Source: an uncultured Flavobacteriales bacterium (GTDB taxonomy: Bacteria; Bacteroidota; Bacteroidia; Flavobacteriales; BACL11). Taken from it: 37,610 bases of DNA. The DNA lies in the NCBI GenBank assembly GCA_938073745.1, contig CALJFR010000061.1, positions 1-37,610 of the forward strand. Reading direction: 5' to 3'. The translations under genes were made by a program, and so were the position numbers. The notes under the pieces were generated by a model. It had not been told where the DNA came from. It did not search any database and saw only the letters and a list, made by a program, of their open reading frames with translations. This document shows positions 18,756 through 27,804 of this stretch, in pieces (the stretch's first letter is position 1; the number at the start of each line of letters is the position of its first letter).

Positions 18756-20252
18756 TTGAAACACTTAAATCTTATAATTTTTTCACTACTTATAAGTTCT
18801 GTTTCTTTTGCTCAAAAAAATCAGAAGAAAATAGAAATAATAAATGCAGATTTCACTTACGTTAATAATAAATCACACCCAGATTATTGGCGTCTGATTG
18901 GAAATGTTAATATAACTCACGATCAAACTGAAATGTTTTGTGATTCTGCTCATTATTTTTCAGAAAAAGAGAAGATTATCGCTTATGAAAATGTAAAAGT
19001 TAAAAAAGGTGACAGTATTAATATTAGCGGAGATATACTAAATTATGATGGAGAAAATAAAATTGCAATAATTTCAAAAAATGTTATTTTTATTAACAAA
19101 GAAAATATTTTAAATTCCCAAAGACTAATTTATAATCTTCAAAAAAAAATAATTAGTTTTAATTCATTAAGTGAAATTTCAAAAGGAAATCAAAAAATAT
19201 CAGCAAAAAAAGGCATCTATAACACTATAGAAAGAACATATCAATTTAATGACTCAGTAAACTATCATAATAATAATTATCATATAATAACTAACAACCT
19301 AAAATCTGAAGAAAAGAATCAAATAACTATATTAAATGGACCATCAAAGATATATTTTGATAACAAAGTTGTTTTTTGCGAAAAGGCCAACTTATATGAA
19401 AAAGAAAATAGAGCAGAGTTTTTCAAAAACACAGCTTTAAAAACAGAAAAATATATATTATTTGCCGATAGTTTATTTTTTGACAAAAAAAATAATAATC
19501 TAAAAGCAAAAAATAATGTCTTACTAGTAGATTCCATTAATAATTTTTTTATTGAAAGTAATAATGCTAAATATACAGGAGTTGAGAAAAAAATGATTTT
19601 TGACAAAAACCCATTACTAAATTTAGTTTCTAAAGAAGATACTCTATTTATAAAAGCAAATGAATTTCATAATCAAGAAATATTAAATAAAGAGACTTTA
19701 TGTGCTTTTAATAATGTTGAAATTTTAAATAATGAGATTAAAGGCAAATGTGATTCACTTACATTTTCAATTTCAGATTCTTTGATAAACATGTACGAGA
19801 AACCATTATTATGGATTGATGAGTATCAGATATCTGCAGATAGTATGAGCATTAATTATTATGGTAAAACAATTAAGAAGTTATTTTTAATTTCAAATCC
19901 TATTATTATTTCAGAGCAAGACTCTTCTCTATATAATCAAATAAAAGGAAAATACATGCAGGGAGATTTCTTAGAAAATAAGCTAAAAAACATAGATGTA
20001 TTAGGTAATGGACAAAGCATCTATTTTATTAAAGAAAACAAAGAAATTATTGGCATGAATTATATTGAATCATCAAATATTTATTTATCATTCAAAAAAA
20101 ATAGAATAGATAATATCAACTATAAAAAATCACCATACTCAATTACCACTCCATTAGAAGATATAATAGAAGAAAAAAAATATCTCAAAGGTTTTAATTG
20201 GAAAATAAAAGAAAAACCTGAAAGAAATGGAATATTTAATCAACAACTCTAA
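18756..20252 (+). CDS. OstA/LptA-like outer membrane biogenesis protein
   Basis: Signal peptide, IEIINADFTYVNNKSHPDYWRLIGNVNITHDQTEMFCDSAHYF (OstA-like pattern), repeated beta-strand blocks. Uses a TTG start. Confidence 0.8.
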   Translation: MKHLNLIIFSLLISSVSFAQKNQKKIEIINADFTYVNNKSHPDYWRLIGNVNITHDQTEMFCDSAHYFSEKEKIIAYENVKVKKGDSINISGDILNYDGENKIAIISKNVIFINKENILNSQRLIYNLQKKIISFNSLSEISKGNQKISAKKGIYNTIERTYQFNDSVNYHNNNYHIITNNLKSEEKNQITILNGPSKIYFDNKVVFCEKANLYEKENRAEFFKNTALKTEKYILFADSLFFDKKNNNLKAKNNVLLVDSINNFFIESNNAKYTGVEKKMIFDKNPLLNLVSKEDTLFIKANEFHNQEILNKETLCAFNNVEILNNEIKGKCDSLTFSISDSLINMYEKPLLWIDEYQISADSMSINYYGKTIKKLFLISNPIIISEQDSSLYNQIKGKYMQGDFLENKLKNIDVLGNGQSIYFIKENKEIIGMNYIESSNIYLSFKKNRIDNINYKKSPYSITTPLEDIIEEKKYLKGFNWKIKEKPERNGIFNQQL

Positions 20253-21870
20253 AAGAAGTCCTTCTATTTAGAGAACGGCCTAACTCAGTATTATTTGTAG
20301 AGATTGGAACTTTATCCCCAAAACCTTTGAAAGAAATCTGGTCATTTTTAACAGATTTTGATACTAAATAATCATAAACTGATTGAGCTCTATTTTTAGA
20401 TAATAAGAGATTAGAATTAGAATTACCAATTGAATCTGTATGACCCTCAACTAATATGTTAATGTTATACTTAATAATATACTCAGCTAGCTGATCAAGC
20501 TCGAATAAAGAATCACTTATTAAATCATAGGAATTAGTAGAAAAAAGTACATTTTTTAAGATTATCTCCTCACCTGCTCTTGATTGTATAATTTCTAGTT
20601 CAATTTGATTTAGCTTATTAGCTTTAAAAATTTCAGGTAAATCAAAATAAAAAATATCATCTAATCCATATCCGTCATTTGTTGAAGCATAGTAGGCAGT
20701 AATACCATTAGAAGAAACAACTAATGAGTTTTGATTTAAATGATTATTAATTGGGTAACCAAGATTAACAGGAGAATTCCAACTATCATTTACATCATTT
20801 CTTTTTGAAAGAAATAAATCAAAGTCACCTAAACCAACATGACCATTTGAAGCGAAGTATAAATTTAAATTATCTGGATGAATATATGGTGACATTTCAT
20901 CCTTATCAGTGTTAATTTCAGGACCTGCATTAACTGGTCTAGAAAAACCATCATTATTGATTTTAGAAATCCAAATATCTGTACCACCATATCCTCCAGG
21001 GCGATTACTTACAAAATAAATATAATTTCTATCAGAAGAAAAGCAAGCTTGAGAATCCCAATATTTAGAATTAATATCTTTTCCTAGATTTACAAAATTT
21101 AAATTATTAATATCATTATATCCATAATAAAGATCACAACTTCCAAAACCATCACTTCTGTTGCAAGCAGTATATATTAATAAACTTTGATCACTAGAAA
21201 ATGATAATGCTCCTTCATTGCCAGAAGTATTAAGTGGTGATGGAAATGGAAGTGCTTTTTGCCATTCACCCTTAACTTTATTTGAATAATAAAAATCTTC
21301 TTGTGGTTTAGAATCACCATCTTCTACCCTTCTAGTAAAAATAATTTTATTATCATCGGAACTTATTGTAGGACCAATTTCTGACATATTAGAGTTTATG
21401 TTCCCTCCAAGATTTACTGGGTTAAAAACTACAGGATTATTGATTGAATTTATAGAAAATTTACAGCTTTTAATAAAACGTTTAATTTTACTATTACAAA
21501 AAGAAGAATCAAGCTTACAAACTGCATTATAATAATAAAGAGCTTCAGAATAAAAACCTTTTTTATAAAAATTATTTGCAACTTTTTCTATACCTTCATA
21601 ATCATCAATATTATTGACGTCATAAATTTCAAGCAATAATTCTGAAGATTTAAAAATATCATCTTCAATAAAATAAATATTTGAAAGCAAAAGATAAGGT
21701 TTATCCCAACTGTTGTTCTTTTCAATTATTTTAATTAAGATATCTTTTGATTTATCTAAATTATTCTTCTTGAAATATTTAAATGCTTTATCATAGTTTT
21801 TAAAGTCTTTTTTTTGACAATATAAAGAACTACTAAATAGAAAAATATAAATTATTAAAAAAAACCTCAT
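20236..21870 (-). CDS. OmpA-family protein with TPR-like N-terminus and PD40 beta-propeller (PorE-like)
   Basis: PD40-like repeats (FSSDRNYIYFVSNRPGGYGGTDIWIS; IHPDNLNLYFASNGHVGLGDFDLFLS) and OmpA C-terminal ILVEGHTDSIGNSNSNLLLSKNRAQSVYDYLVSKSV. Confidence 0.85.
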   Translation of the reverse strand: MRFFLIIYIFLFSSSLYCQKKDFKNYDKAFKYFKKNNLDKSKDILIKIIEKNNSWDKPYLLLSNIYFIEDDIFKSSELLLEIYDVNNIDDYEGIEKVANNFYKKGFYSEALYYYNAVCKLDSSFCNSKIKRFIKSCKFSINSINNPVVFNPVNLGGNINSNMSEIGPTISSDDNKIIFTRRVEDGDSKPQEDFYYSNKVKGEWQKALPFPSPLNTSGNEGALSFSSDQSLLIYTACNRSDGFGSCDLYYGYNDINNLNFVNLGKDINSKYWDSQACFSSDRNYIYFVSNRPGGYGGTDIWISKINNDGFSRPVNAGPEINTDKDEMSPYIHPDNLNLYFASNGHVGLGDFDLFLSKRNDVNDSWNSPVNLGYPINNHLNQNSLVVSSNGITAYYASTNDGYGLDDIFYFDLPEIFKANKLNQIELEIIQSRAGEEIILKNVLFSTNSYDLISDSLFELDQLAEYIIKYNINILVEGHTDSIGNSNSNLLLSKNRAQSVYDYLVSKSVKNDQISFKGFGDKVPISTNNTELGRSLNRRTSFRVVD

Positions 21871-22502
21871 TATGGAATATTCATATATTTATGCGCCTGT
21901 AGAGATATAGTCCATTCAGGATTTTTTGTTACAAAATCAATGATAACAGGTAAAATTGAATCTTTTTTACTCCACTCAGGCTGAAGATACAATTTGCAAG
22001 ATGGTTTGACATTTTCTTTGTGTTTAACAGCCCATTTAAAATCATTTTTATTAGATATTATAACCTTTAGTTCATCAGTTAAACTATAGATATTATTCAA
22101 TGGCTTCATTGTCTTTTTGGGTGATAAGCAAATCCAATTAAATGATCCAGATAAGGGGTATGCTCCAGATGTCTCAAGATGAACTTGTATATTTTTTTCA
22201 AGTAATTTTTTGGTTATATATTCCATATCCCACATCAAAGGCTCACCTCCAGTGATAACAACAGTTTTCACCTTAGTTTCAATAATTGATTGAATTATAT
22301 AATCTACACTAATTAAAGGATGTAAATTAGGGTCCCAACTTTCTTTTACATCACACCAGTGACAACCAACATCACATCCTCCTATTCTTAAAAAATATGA
22401 AGATTTTCCTGAAAAATAACCCTCGCCTTGAATAGTTAAAAATGATTCCATTACAGGTAAAACTATACCATTTTCAAGGTCAATATTATTGTCATTATTC
22501 AT
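21870..22502 (-). CDS. queE: 7-carboxy-7-deazaguanine synthase (radical SAM)
   Basis: SFLTIQGEGYFSGKSSYFLRIGGCDVGCHWCDVKESW with CxxxCxxC; TGGEPLMW. Confidence 0.92.
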   Translation of the reverse strand: MNNDNNIDLENGIVLPVMESFLTIQGEGYFSGKSSYFLRIGGCDVGCHWCDVKESWDPNLHPLISVDYIIQSIIETKVKTVVITGGEPLMWDMEYITKKLLEKNIQVHLETSGAYPLSGSFNWICLSPKKTMKPLNNIYSLTDELKVIISNKNDFKWAVKHKENVKPSCKLYLQPEWSKKDSILPVIIDFVTKNPEWTISLQAHKYMNIP

Positions 22503-22507
22503 TGTTA

Positions 22508-22537
22508 CAAAAATAGATTATTTCAATTGATAACAAA
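22508..22537 (-). promoter_or_regulatory. candidate queE promoter
   Basis: -7 TATTTTTG (22508-22515 on -), -33 TTTG (22534-22537 on -), 18-bp spacer. Confidence 0.55.
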
Positions 22538-22553
22538 TAGAATATTATCTTTG
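22527..22553 (+). promoter_or_regulatory. candidate promoter of formiminotransferase-cyclodeaminase gene
   Basis: -33 TTG (22527-22529), -7 TATCTTTG (22546-22553), 16-bp spacer, 18 nt before ATG 22572. Confidence 0.5.
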
Positions 22554-22571
22554 TTAATCAAATTAAAAGAA

Positions 22572-24269
22572 ATGAAACAGTTAATAGAATGTGTCCCAAA
22601 TATTTCAGAGGGAATAGATATAAAAAAAATAAATGAAATAGCAAATGTTGTTGAAACAGTTAAAGGTGTTAAACTGCTTAATGTCGACCCAGGAAAGGCA
22701 ACTAACAGAACGGTTATAACATTTGTTGGTGAACCAAAAGAAGTTGTGGAAGCTGCATTTCTATTAATAAAAAAGGCAAAAAACTTAATTGATATGAGTG
22801 AACACAAAGGTGAACATCCAAGAATGGGTGCAACTGATGTATGTCCATTAGTTCCAATTTCAAACATATCTATGGAAGATGTAGTCAAATGGGCTCATAT
22901 TTTAGCCAAAAAAGTAGGAGATGAATTAAACATTCCTATATATTGTTATGAAAATGCAGCTTTTTCAGAAGAAAGAAAAAATCTCGCAAACTGCAGATCT
23001 GGAGAATATGAAGGTTTAGAGAAAAAAATAGTACATAAAAACTGGAAACCAGATTTTGGTCCTTCTAAATTTACAGATTCAATAAAAAAATCTGGTGCTA
23101 CTGCAATTTCAGCAAGAGACTTTCTAGTAGCTTACAATATCAATCTTAATACTACTTCAACAAGAAAAGCTAATGCAGTTGCATTTGACATAAGAGAAGC
23201 TGGAAGGATTAAAAGAGAAGGAAATGTATTATCAGGAAAAATCATAAAAGATAATGAAGGAAACCCACTAAGAACACCTGGAATATTTAAATCTGTTAAA
23301 GGAATTGGTTGGTACATTAAAGAATATGGAATTGCACAGATTTCATATAATTTAACTGATATTAAATCCTCTCCACTACATGAAGTTTTTGACAAAACTT
23401 GTGAAAAAGCAAGCTCAAGAGGATTAAGAGTAACCGGATCTGAACTAATAGGACTTGTTCCTAAAAAAGTACTTGTTGATGCAGGAAAGTTTTTTTTACT
23501 AAAACAAAAAAGATCAATAGGTATTAGTGAAAAAGAAATTATAAATATTGCCATTAAATCACTAGGCCTAAATGAATTATCTCCATTTAAGATGGAGGAA
23601 AGAATAATTGAATTTATGATAGAGGATAATACTAATGACAAGTTAATAGATTTATCATTAAAAGATTTTTCCTTTCAAACAGCTAGTGAATCTCCCGCTC
23701 CTGGAGGTGGATCAATATCAGCTTATTGTGGTGCTATGGGTGCAGCATTAGCTACTATGGTTGCAAACCTATCTGCAAATAAACGAGGATGGGACGAGAG
23801 ATGGGAAGAATTTTCACAATGGGCAGAAAAAGGATTTGAATTTCAAGAACAGCTTCTATTATTAGTTGACGAAGATACAAATGCATTTAATCAAATAATG
23901 GAATCTTTTAAACTTCCAAAAGAAAATAAAGAAGATATTAATAATAGAAATATAGCTATTCAGAAAGCAACAAAAAATGCAATTTTAACACCATTTAAAG
24001 TTATGGAAATTGGATTGTTATTGATGGATGTAATAAAGAGAATGGCAGAAATAGGTAATCCAAATTCAATAACTGATGCATGTGTTGCTGGTTTATGTAC
24101 AAGAACAGCTATAAGGGGTGCTTTCTTAAATGTAAAAATTAATTGTTTAGATTATGATGACAAGGACTTTATAAATAAAATTGAATTTGATGGAAATGAA
24201 ATTTTAAATAAAGCCATCAAGTATGAAGAAGATATTATAAAAATTACAAATAAAGTTATGAATTCTTAA
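22572..24269 (+). CDS. ftcD: glutamate formiminotransferase fused to formiminotetrahydrofolate cyclodeaminase
   Basis: MKQLIECVPNISEG, HKGEHPRMGATDVCPLVPI, then cyclodeaminase SESPAPGGGSISAYCGAMGAALATMVANLS. Start reassigned from TTG 22527 to ATG 22572. Confidence 0.94.
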   Translation: MKQLIECVPNISEGIDIKKINEIANVVETVKGVKLLNVDPGKATNRTVITFVGEPKEVVEAAFLLIKKAKNLIDMSEHKGEHPRMGATDVCPLVPISNISMEDVVKWAHILAKKVGDELNIPIYCYENAAFSEERKNLANCRSGEYEGLEKKIVHKNWKPDFGPSKFTDSIKKSGATAISARDFLVAYNINLNTTSTRKANAVAFDIREAGRIKREGNVLSGKIIKDNEGNPLRTPGIFKSVKGIGWYIKEYGIAQISYNLTDIKSSPLHEVFDKTCEKASSRGLRVTGSELIGLVPKKVLVDAGKFFLLKQKRSIGISEKEIINIAIKSLGLNELSPFKMEERIIEFMIEDNTNDKLIDLSLKDFSFQTASESPAPGGGSISAYCGAMGAALATMVANLSANKRGWDERWEEFSQWAEKGFEFQEQLLLLVDEDTNAFNQIMESFKLPKENKEDINNRNIAIQKATKNAILTPFKVMEIGLLLMDVIKRMAEIGNPNSITDACVAGLCTRTAIRGAFLNVKINCLDYDDKDFINKIEFDGNEILNKAIKYEEDIIKITNKVMNS

Positions 24270-25347
24270 TGCTGAAAATTTCTTTAGCAATCGCTTCAGA
24301 GACTTTTTGTTTAGTACTTAAAAGACTTTTAAGTGTTTTGTAGTCAGATTTAATTTCTTTTATATTTTCATCTTTTAGTATATGATCTAAATTTTTTCTT
24401 AAGTTATCCACTGTTAATTTAGATTGTATCAGTTCCACTACTGATTCTTTATCCAATAAGATATTAACTAGACTGATGTATTTAATTTTTACTAAATATT
24501 TTGCAATTAAGTAGGAAGGATTCGATGTTTTATAACAAACTATTTGTGGCACATTCATTAATGCGGTTTCTAAAGTTGCAGTTCCTGAAGTAACTAAAGC
24601 AGCTTTAGAAACAGATAAAATTTCAAGAGATTTACCATAAATCAAATCAACATTTTCATATTTATCAATGTATGTATTGTAATAATCAATATTAAAACTA
24701 TCAGTAGCAGAAATTACAAAATTATAGTCAGGAAAAAATTTAACAACTTCAAGCATTACAGGTAGAACTAATGAGATTTCCTGTTCTCTACTACCTGGAA
24801 ATAAAGAAATAACAGGTTTTTTATTATAATCAAAATTAAATTTCTTACTATCAATATCCTCAAATACAGGATTGCCTAAATATTCTACATTCAAATTAAA
24901 ATCTTTATAATATTCTTGTTCAAATGGAAAAATCACAAACATGCGATTAACATATTTTCTGATTTTATTAATTCTACTTTTTTTCCAAGCCCAAATTTTA
25001 GGAGAAATATAATAGTAGGTTGAAATTTTATTTTTGTGAGCGAATTCAGCAATCCTTAAATTAAAACCTGGATAATCAACAAGTAAAACAAGATCTGGAG
25101 AAAATTGCAAAATATCATCTTTACATTCATTTATTAAATTATAAATCTTTTTAAAGTTTTTAAAAACTTCCCAAAAACCCATATAACTTACTTCATCAAT
25201 ATGCCTATGCAAATGCATTCCTTGAGATTTTAAATTATCACCTCCCCAACCACGAATCACTACATTTTTATCTTTTTTTAGTTCTTTAACAATCTTAGCA
25301 GCATGTTGATCTCCTGATTTTTCGCCTGAAATAAGATAAATCTTCAT
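24256..25347 (-). CDS. lpxB: lipid-A-disaccharide synthase
   Basis: MKIYLISGEKSGDQHAAKIVKEL, GWGGDNLKSQGM, YYISPKIWAWKKSRINKIRKYV, LFPGSREQEI, TSGTATLETAL. Confidence 0.96.
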   Translation of the reverse strand: MKIYLISGEKSGDQHAAKIVKELKKDKNVVIRGWGGDNLKSQGMHLHRHIDEVSYMGFWEVFKNFKKIYNLINECKDDILQFSPDLVLLVDYPGFNLRIAEFAHKNKISTYYYISPKIWAWKKSRINKIRKYVNRMFVIFPFEQEYYKDFNLNVEYLGNPVFEDIDSKKFNFDYNKKPVISLFPGSREQEISLVLPVMLEVVKFFPDYNFVISATDSFNIDYYNTYIDKYENVDLIYGKSLEILSVSKAALVTSGTATLETALMNVPQIVCYKTSNPSYLIAKYLVKIKYISLVNILLDKESVVELIQSKLTVDNLRKNLDHILKDENIKEIKSDYKTLKSLLSTKQKVSEAIAKEIFSIKNS

Positions 25348-25625
25348 TAAATAAATTTTAAATAAACAATAAGGAAACCATAAAGAATTGTAGCACCTAA
25401 AATTCCTCTTGCTGCAGCATCTCTATTTGTTTTGATTTTCATAAAAAAAATCAATAAATTGACAAGAAGACTTAAACTTATTATATGAGGAAGTTTATTA
25501 CTTTCTAAAACTTTATTAATCATATAAAACAAATCAAGTTCCATTATGAAGAGCACATAAATTGAAAATGCAATAAATGGAGATATAATCCCAACAACAA
25601 ATCCAATTAAGTTCTGTTTATTCAT
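25347..25625 (-). CDS. small integral membrane protein between surE and lpxB
   Basis: 92 aa with three hydrophobic segments, overlapping/abutting both neighbours. Confidence 0.7.
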   Translation of the reverse strand: MNKQNLIGFVVGIISPFIAFSIYVLFIMELDLFYMINKVLESNKLPHIISLSLLVNLLIFFMKIKTNRDAAARGILGATILYGFLIVYLKFI

Positions 25626-26385
25626 TAAAAATATTTTCTATATCATTAATTTGATCAAAATAAGTTAGGTCATGGCGAATTGGAACAATACTCACAAAGT
25701 TCTTATCCAGTATATTTTGATCTGCTTGTTCTGATTCGTCTTCATTAATAAATTTACCTGTTAACCAAAAATATTTATTTCCTGAAGGATCTAATCGTTC
25801 ATCAAATTCTTCGATCCACTTTCCTTTTGATTGATGAGCAACCTTAATTCCTTTAATATCACTTTCTAGATTATACTTAGGAAAATTAACATTCAAACAT
25901 CTATTAAGTTTTGAGCTAAGCAGCTTGTTAGCTATACTAAGAATATAGTTATCGGTATGAGAAAAAGCAGCATTCATATCATGATCTAACAAAGAAAATC
26001 CAATTGATGGAATATTATGAATAGAAGCTTCGATAGCAGCTCCCATTGTTCCTGAATATATCACGTTAATTGACGCATTAGAACCGTGATTAATTCCAGA
26101 CACACACAAATCAGGTTTTCTATCTAAAATTTTAGATAATGCTAATTTTATACAATCAACAGGAGTACCACTACAAGAAAATTCTAATTGTTTTCCATTA
26201 TCAATTTTCACCTTCTTACATCTGAACGGTTTATTTATTGTAATTGCATGACTTTGAGCAGACTGAGGACTATCAGGTGCAACAACTACTACCTTACCAA
26301 TAGTATTCATTAATTTAATTAAATGACGCAGTCCAGGAGCATGGATACCATCATCATTTGTAATAAGAATTAAGGGTAAATTCAT
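25618..26385 (-). CDS. surE: 5'/3'-nucleotidase SurE
   Basis: ILITNDDGIHAPGLRHL, VVAPDSPQSAQSHAIT, SGTPVDCIKLAL, SGINHGSNASINVIYSGTMGAA. Confidence 0.96.
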   Translation of the reverse strand: MNLPLILITNDDGIHAPGLRHLIKLMNTIGKVVVVAPDSPQSAQSHAITINKPFRCKKVKIDNGKQLEFSCSGTPVDCIKLALSKILDRKPDLCVSGINHGSNASINVIYSGTMGAAIEASIHNIPSIGFSLLDHDMNAAFSHTDNYILSIANKLLSSKLNRCLNVNFPKYNLESDIKGIKVAHQSKGKWIEEFDERLDPSGNKYFWLTGKFINEDESEQADQNILDKNFVSIVPIRHDLTYFDQINDIENIFNE

Positions 26386-26398
26386 AGATATTTTTTAA

Positions 26399-26406
26399 CA
26401 AAACTA
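26399..26406 (-). promoter_or_regulatory. candidate -7 element for surE-lpxB operon
   Basis: CAAAACTA on + = TAGTTTTG on -, 14 nt from the surE ATG. Confidence 0.4.
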
Positions 26407-26417
26407 ATATAATTAAG

Positions 26418-26449
26418 TTGTTCTAAAAATATGATTTTTACTAATTTTG
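26418..26449 (+). promoter_or_regulatory. candidate promoter of zinc metallopeptidase gene
   Basis: TTG (26418-26420), 21-bp spacer, TAATTTTG (26442-26449). Confidence 0.55.
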
Positions 26450-26466
26450 TAAAAAAAAAAAAAAAA

Positions 26467-27147
26467 ATGATTTGGATAATAATGATTCTGTTTATGGTTG
26501 TTGGTGGATTTGTCAGTAACCGTCTTAAAAATAAATTTAAGAAATATAGCAAAATAGCTACTAGCTCGGGGCTAAGTGGAAAAGAAATTGCTCAAAAAAT
26601 GCTTGAAGATCACAACATTAATAATGTAAGAATAATCTCTGTAGCTGGTAAATTAACCGATCATTACAACCCCCAAGACAGAACTATTAATTTAAGTGCG
26701 GATGTTTATAATGGCAGACATGTTTCAGCAGCAGCAGTTGCTGCTCATGAGTGTGGTCATGCGATTCAGCATGCTACTTCTTATCAATGGCTACAAATGA
26801 GATCACAAATGGTTCCAATGGTAAGTTTTAGCAGTAAATTAATGAATATTATCATGATTCTAGGGTTAATTGGTGCTGGTGTCCTAAAAATGTTTCCTTT
26901 CGCAACTATAATTTTAGTTTTTGTGATATTACAAGCTGTTGTTACACTTTTTACATTAGTTACCCTTCCAGTTGAATTTGATGCAAGCAGAAGGGCTTTA
27001 ATATGGCTTAAAAGCGCTAACATAAGCACTCCACAAGAAGTTAATTTTGCAGAAGATGCGCTTAAATGGGCAGCAAGTACATATGTTGTTGCCGCATTAG
27101 CTGCAGCTGCCTATTTACTATATTATGTTGCTCTGCTTAAGGAATAA
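26467..27147 (+). CDS. YugP-like membrane zinc metallopeptidase
   Basis: VAAHECGHAIQHAT HExxH motif with multiple TM segments. Start placed at ATG 26467; the ORF-track ATG at 26431 lies inside the candidate promoter. Confidence 0.88.
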   Translation: MIWIIMILFMVVGGFVSNRLKNKFKKYSKIATSSGLSGKEIAQKMLEDHNINNVRIISVAGKLTDHYNPQDRTINLSADVYNGRHVSAAAVAAHECGHAIQHATSYQWLQMRSQMVPMVSFSSKLMNIIMILGLIGAGVLKMFPFATIILVFVILQAVVTLFTLVTLPVEFDASRRALIWLKSANISTPQEVNFAEDALKWAASTYVVAALAAAAYLLYYVALLKE

Positions 27148-27150
27148 TAA

Positions 27151-27178
27151 AAAAAAAAGCCCTATTTCTAGGGCTTTT
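27151..27178. terminator. bidirectional intrinsic terminator
   Basis: A10 - GCCCTA-TTTC-TAGGGC - TTTT between convergent genes ending at 27147 and 27199. Confidence 0.85.
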
Positions 27179-27198
27179 AATTAAATATCAAATTGATA

Positions 27199-27396
27199 TT
27201 ATTTTTTAGTTAAGAATGGTAAACCAGTTCTTGAGTTTTCTTTAACATTATATCCATCAGGTTTATCACAAGCAGTATCTCTTGAATCTTTTGAGAAAAA
27301 ATAAATTCTTTGTACTCTTCCTGTAGATTTTAAAGTAACATCTTTACAGTTTAAGTGATATTCTGTTCCTTTTGAATTGTTGTGTGTAAAAGCCAT
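27199..27396 (-). CDS. small conserved hypothetical protein (65 aa)
   Basis: MAFTHNNSKGTEYHLNCKDVTLKSTGRVQRIYFFSKD...DKPDGYNVKENSRTGLPFLTKK resembles a widespread small family with pattern NSKGxxYyLhxkdVtL...qxIYFFxKD...P.GY.V.EnxRTGLP.lkK. Confidence 0.75.
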   Translation of the reverse strand: MAFTHNNSKGTEYHLNCKDVTLKSTGRVQRIYFFSKDSRDTACDKPDGYNVKENSRTGLPFLTKK

Positions 27397-27752
27397 AATA
27401 TTTGTTTTTATTAATAATTAATTATGGACTAATATAACTAATTGACTTAAATAAACAAAATCTACTAGAGGAGAAATATATATATTGTTAATAAGTTTAA
27501 TTATTATATGAATTTATTGATTTATTGATTTATAATATTATTTTTTAAAATATAAAATAAAAACAATTAAAAATAAAGATAAAACGCTGTAAATCAACAT
27601 TTTAAATTTTCTTAATTAAAAATTATCATTTATTTGTTCTACTAGAGAAAGTTAATAAAAATACTAGGTTAAAAAAGTTAATAAGTCTAAATAAAACTAT
27701 AAAAATTGATAAAATGAGATTAAATAATTAATTATTATTTAAAAAATTACAA

Positions 27753-27779
27753 TTGAGAGTAGGCGATTTTATATTTTTG
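27753..27779 (+). promoter_or_regulatory. candidate promoter of DUF4019 gene
   Basis: TTG (27753-27755), 16-bp spacer, TATTTTTG (27772-27779), 25 nt before ATG 27805. Confidence 0.5.
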
Positions 27780-27804
27780 TGAATGGCTTTTTTACAATTA
27801 TAAA

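Noticed and set aside
22523-22888. 121-aa minus-strand ORF overlapping ftcD start and queE/ftcD spacer
   Set aside because: Antisense shadow of ftcD; no independent motif.
23132-23641. 169-aa minus-strand ORF antisense to ftcD
   Set aside because: Fully within the strong ftcD frame; hydrophobic/Ser-rich antisense artefact.
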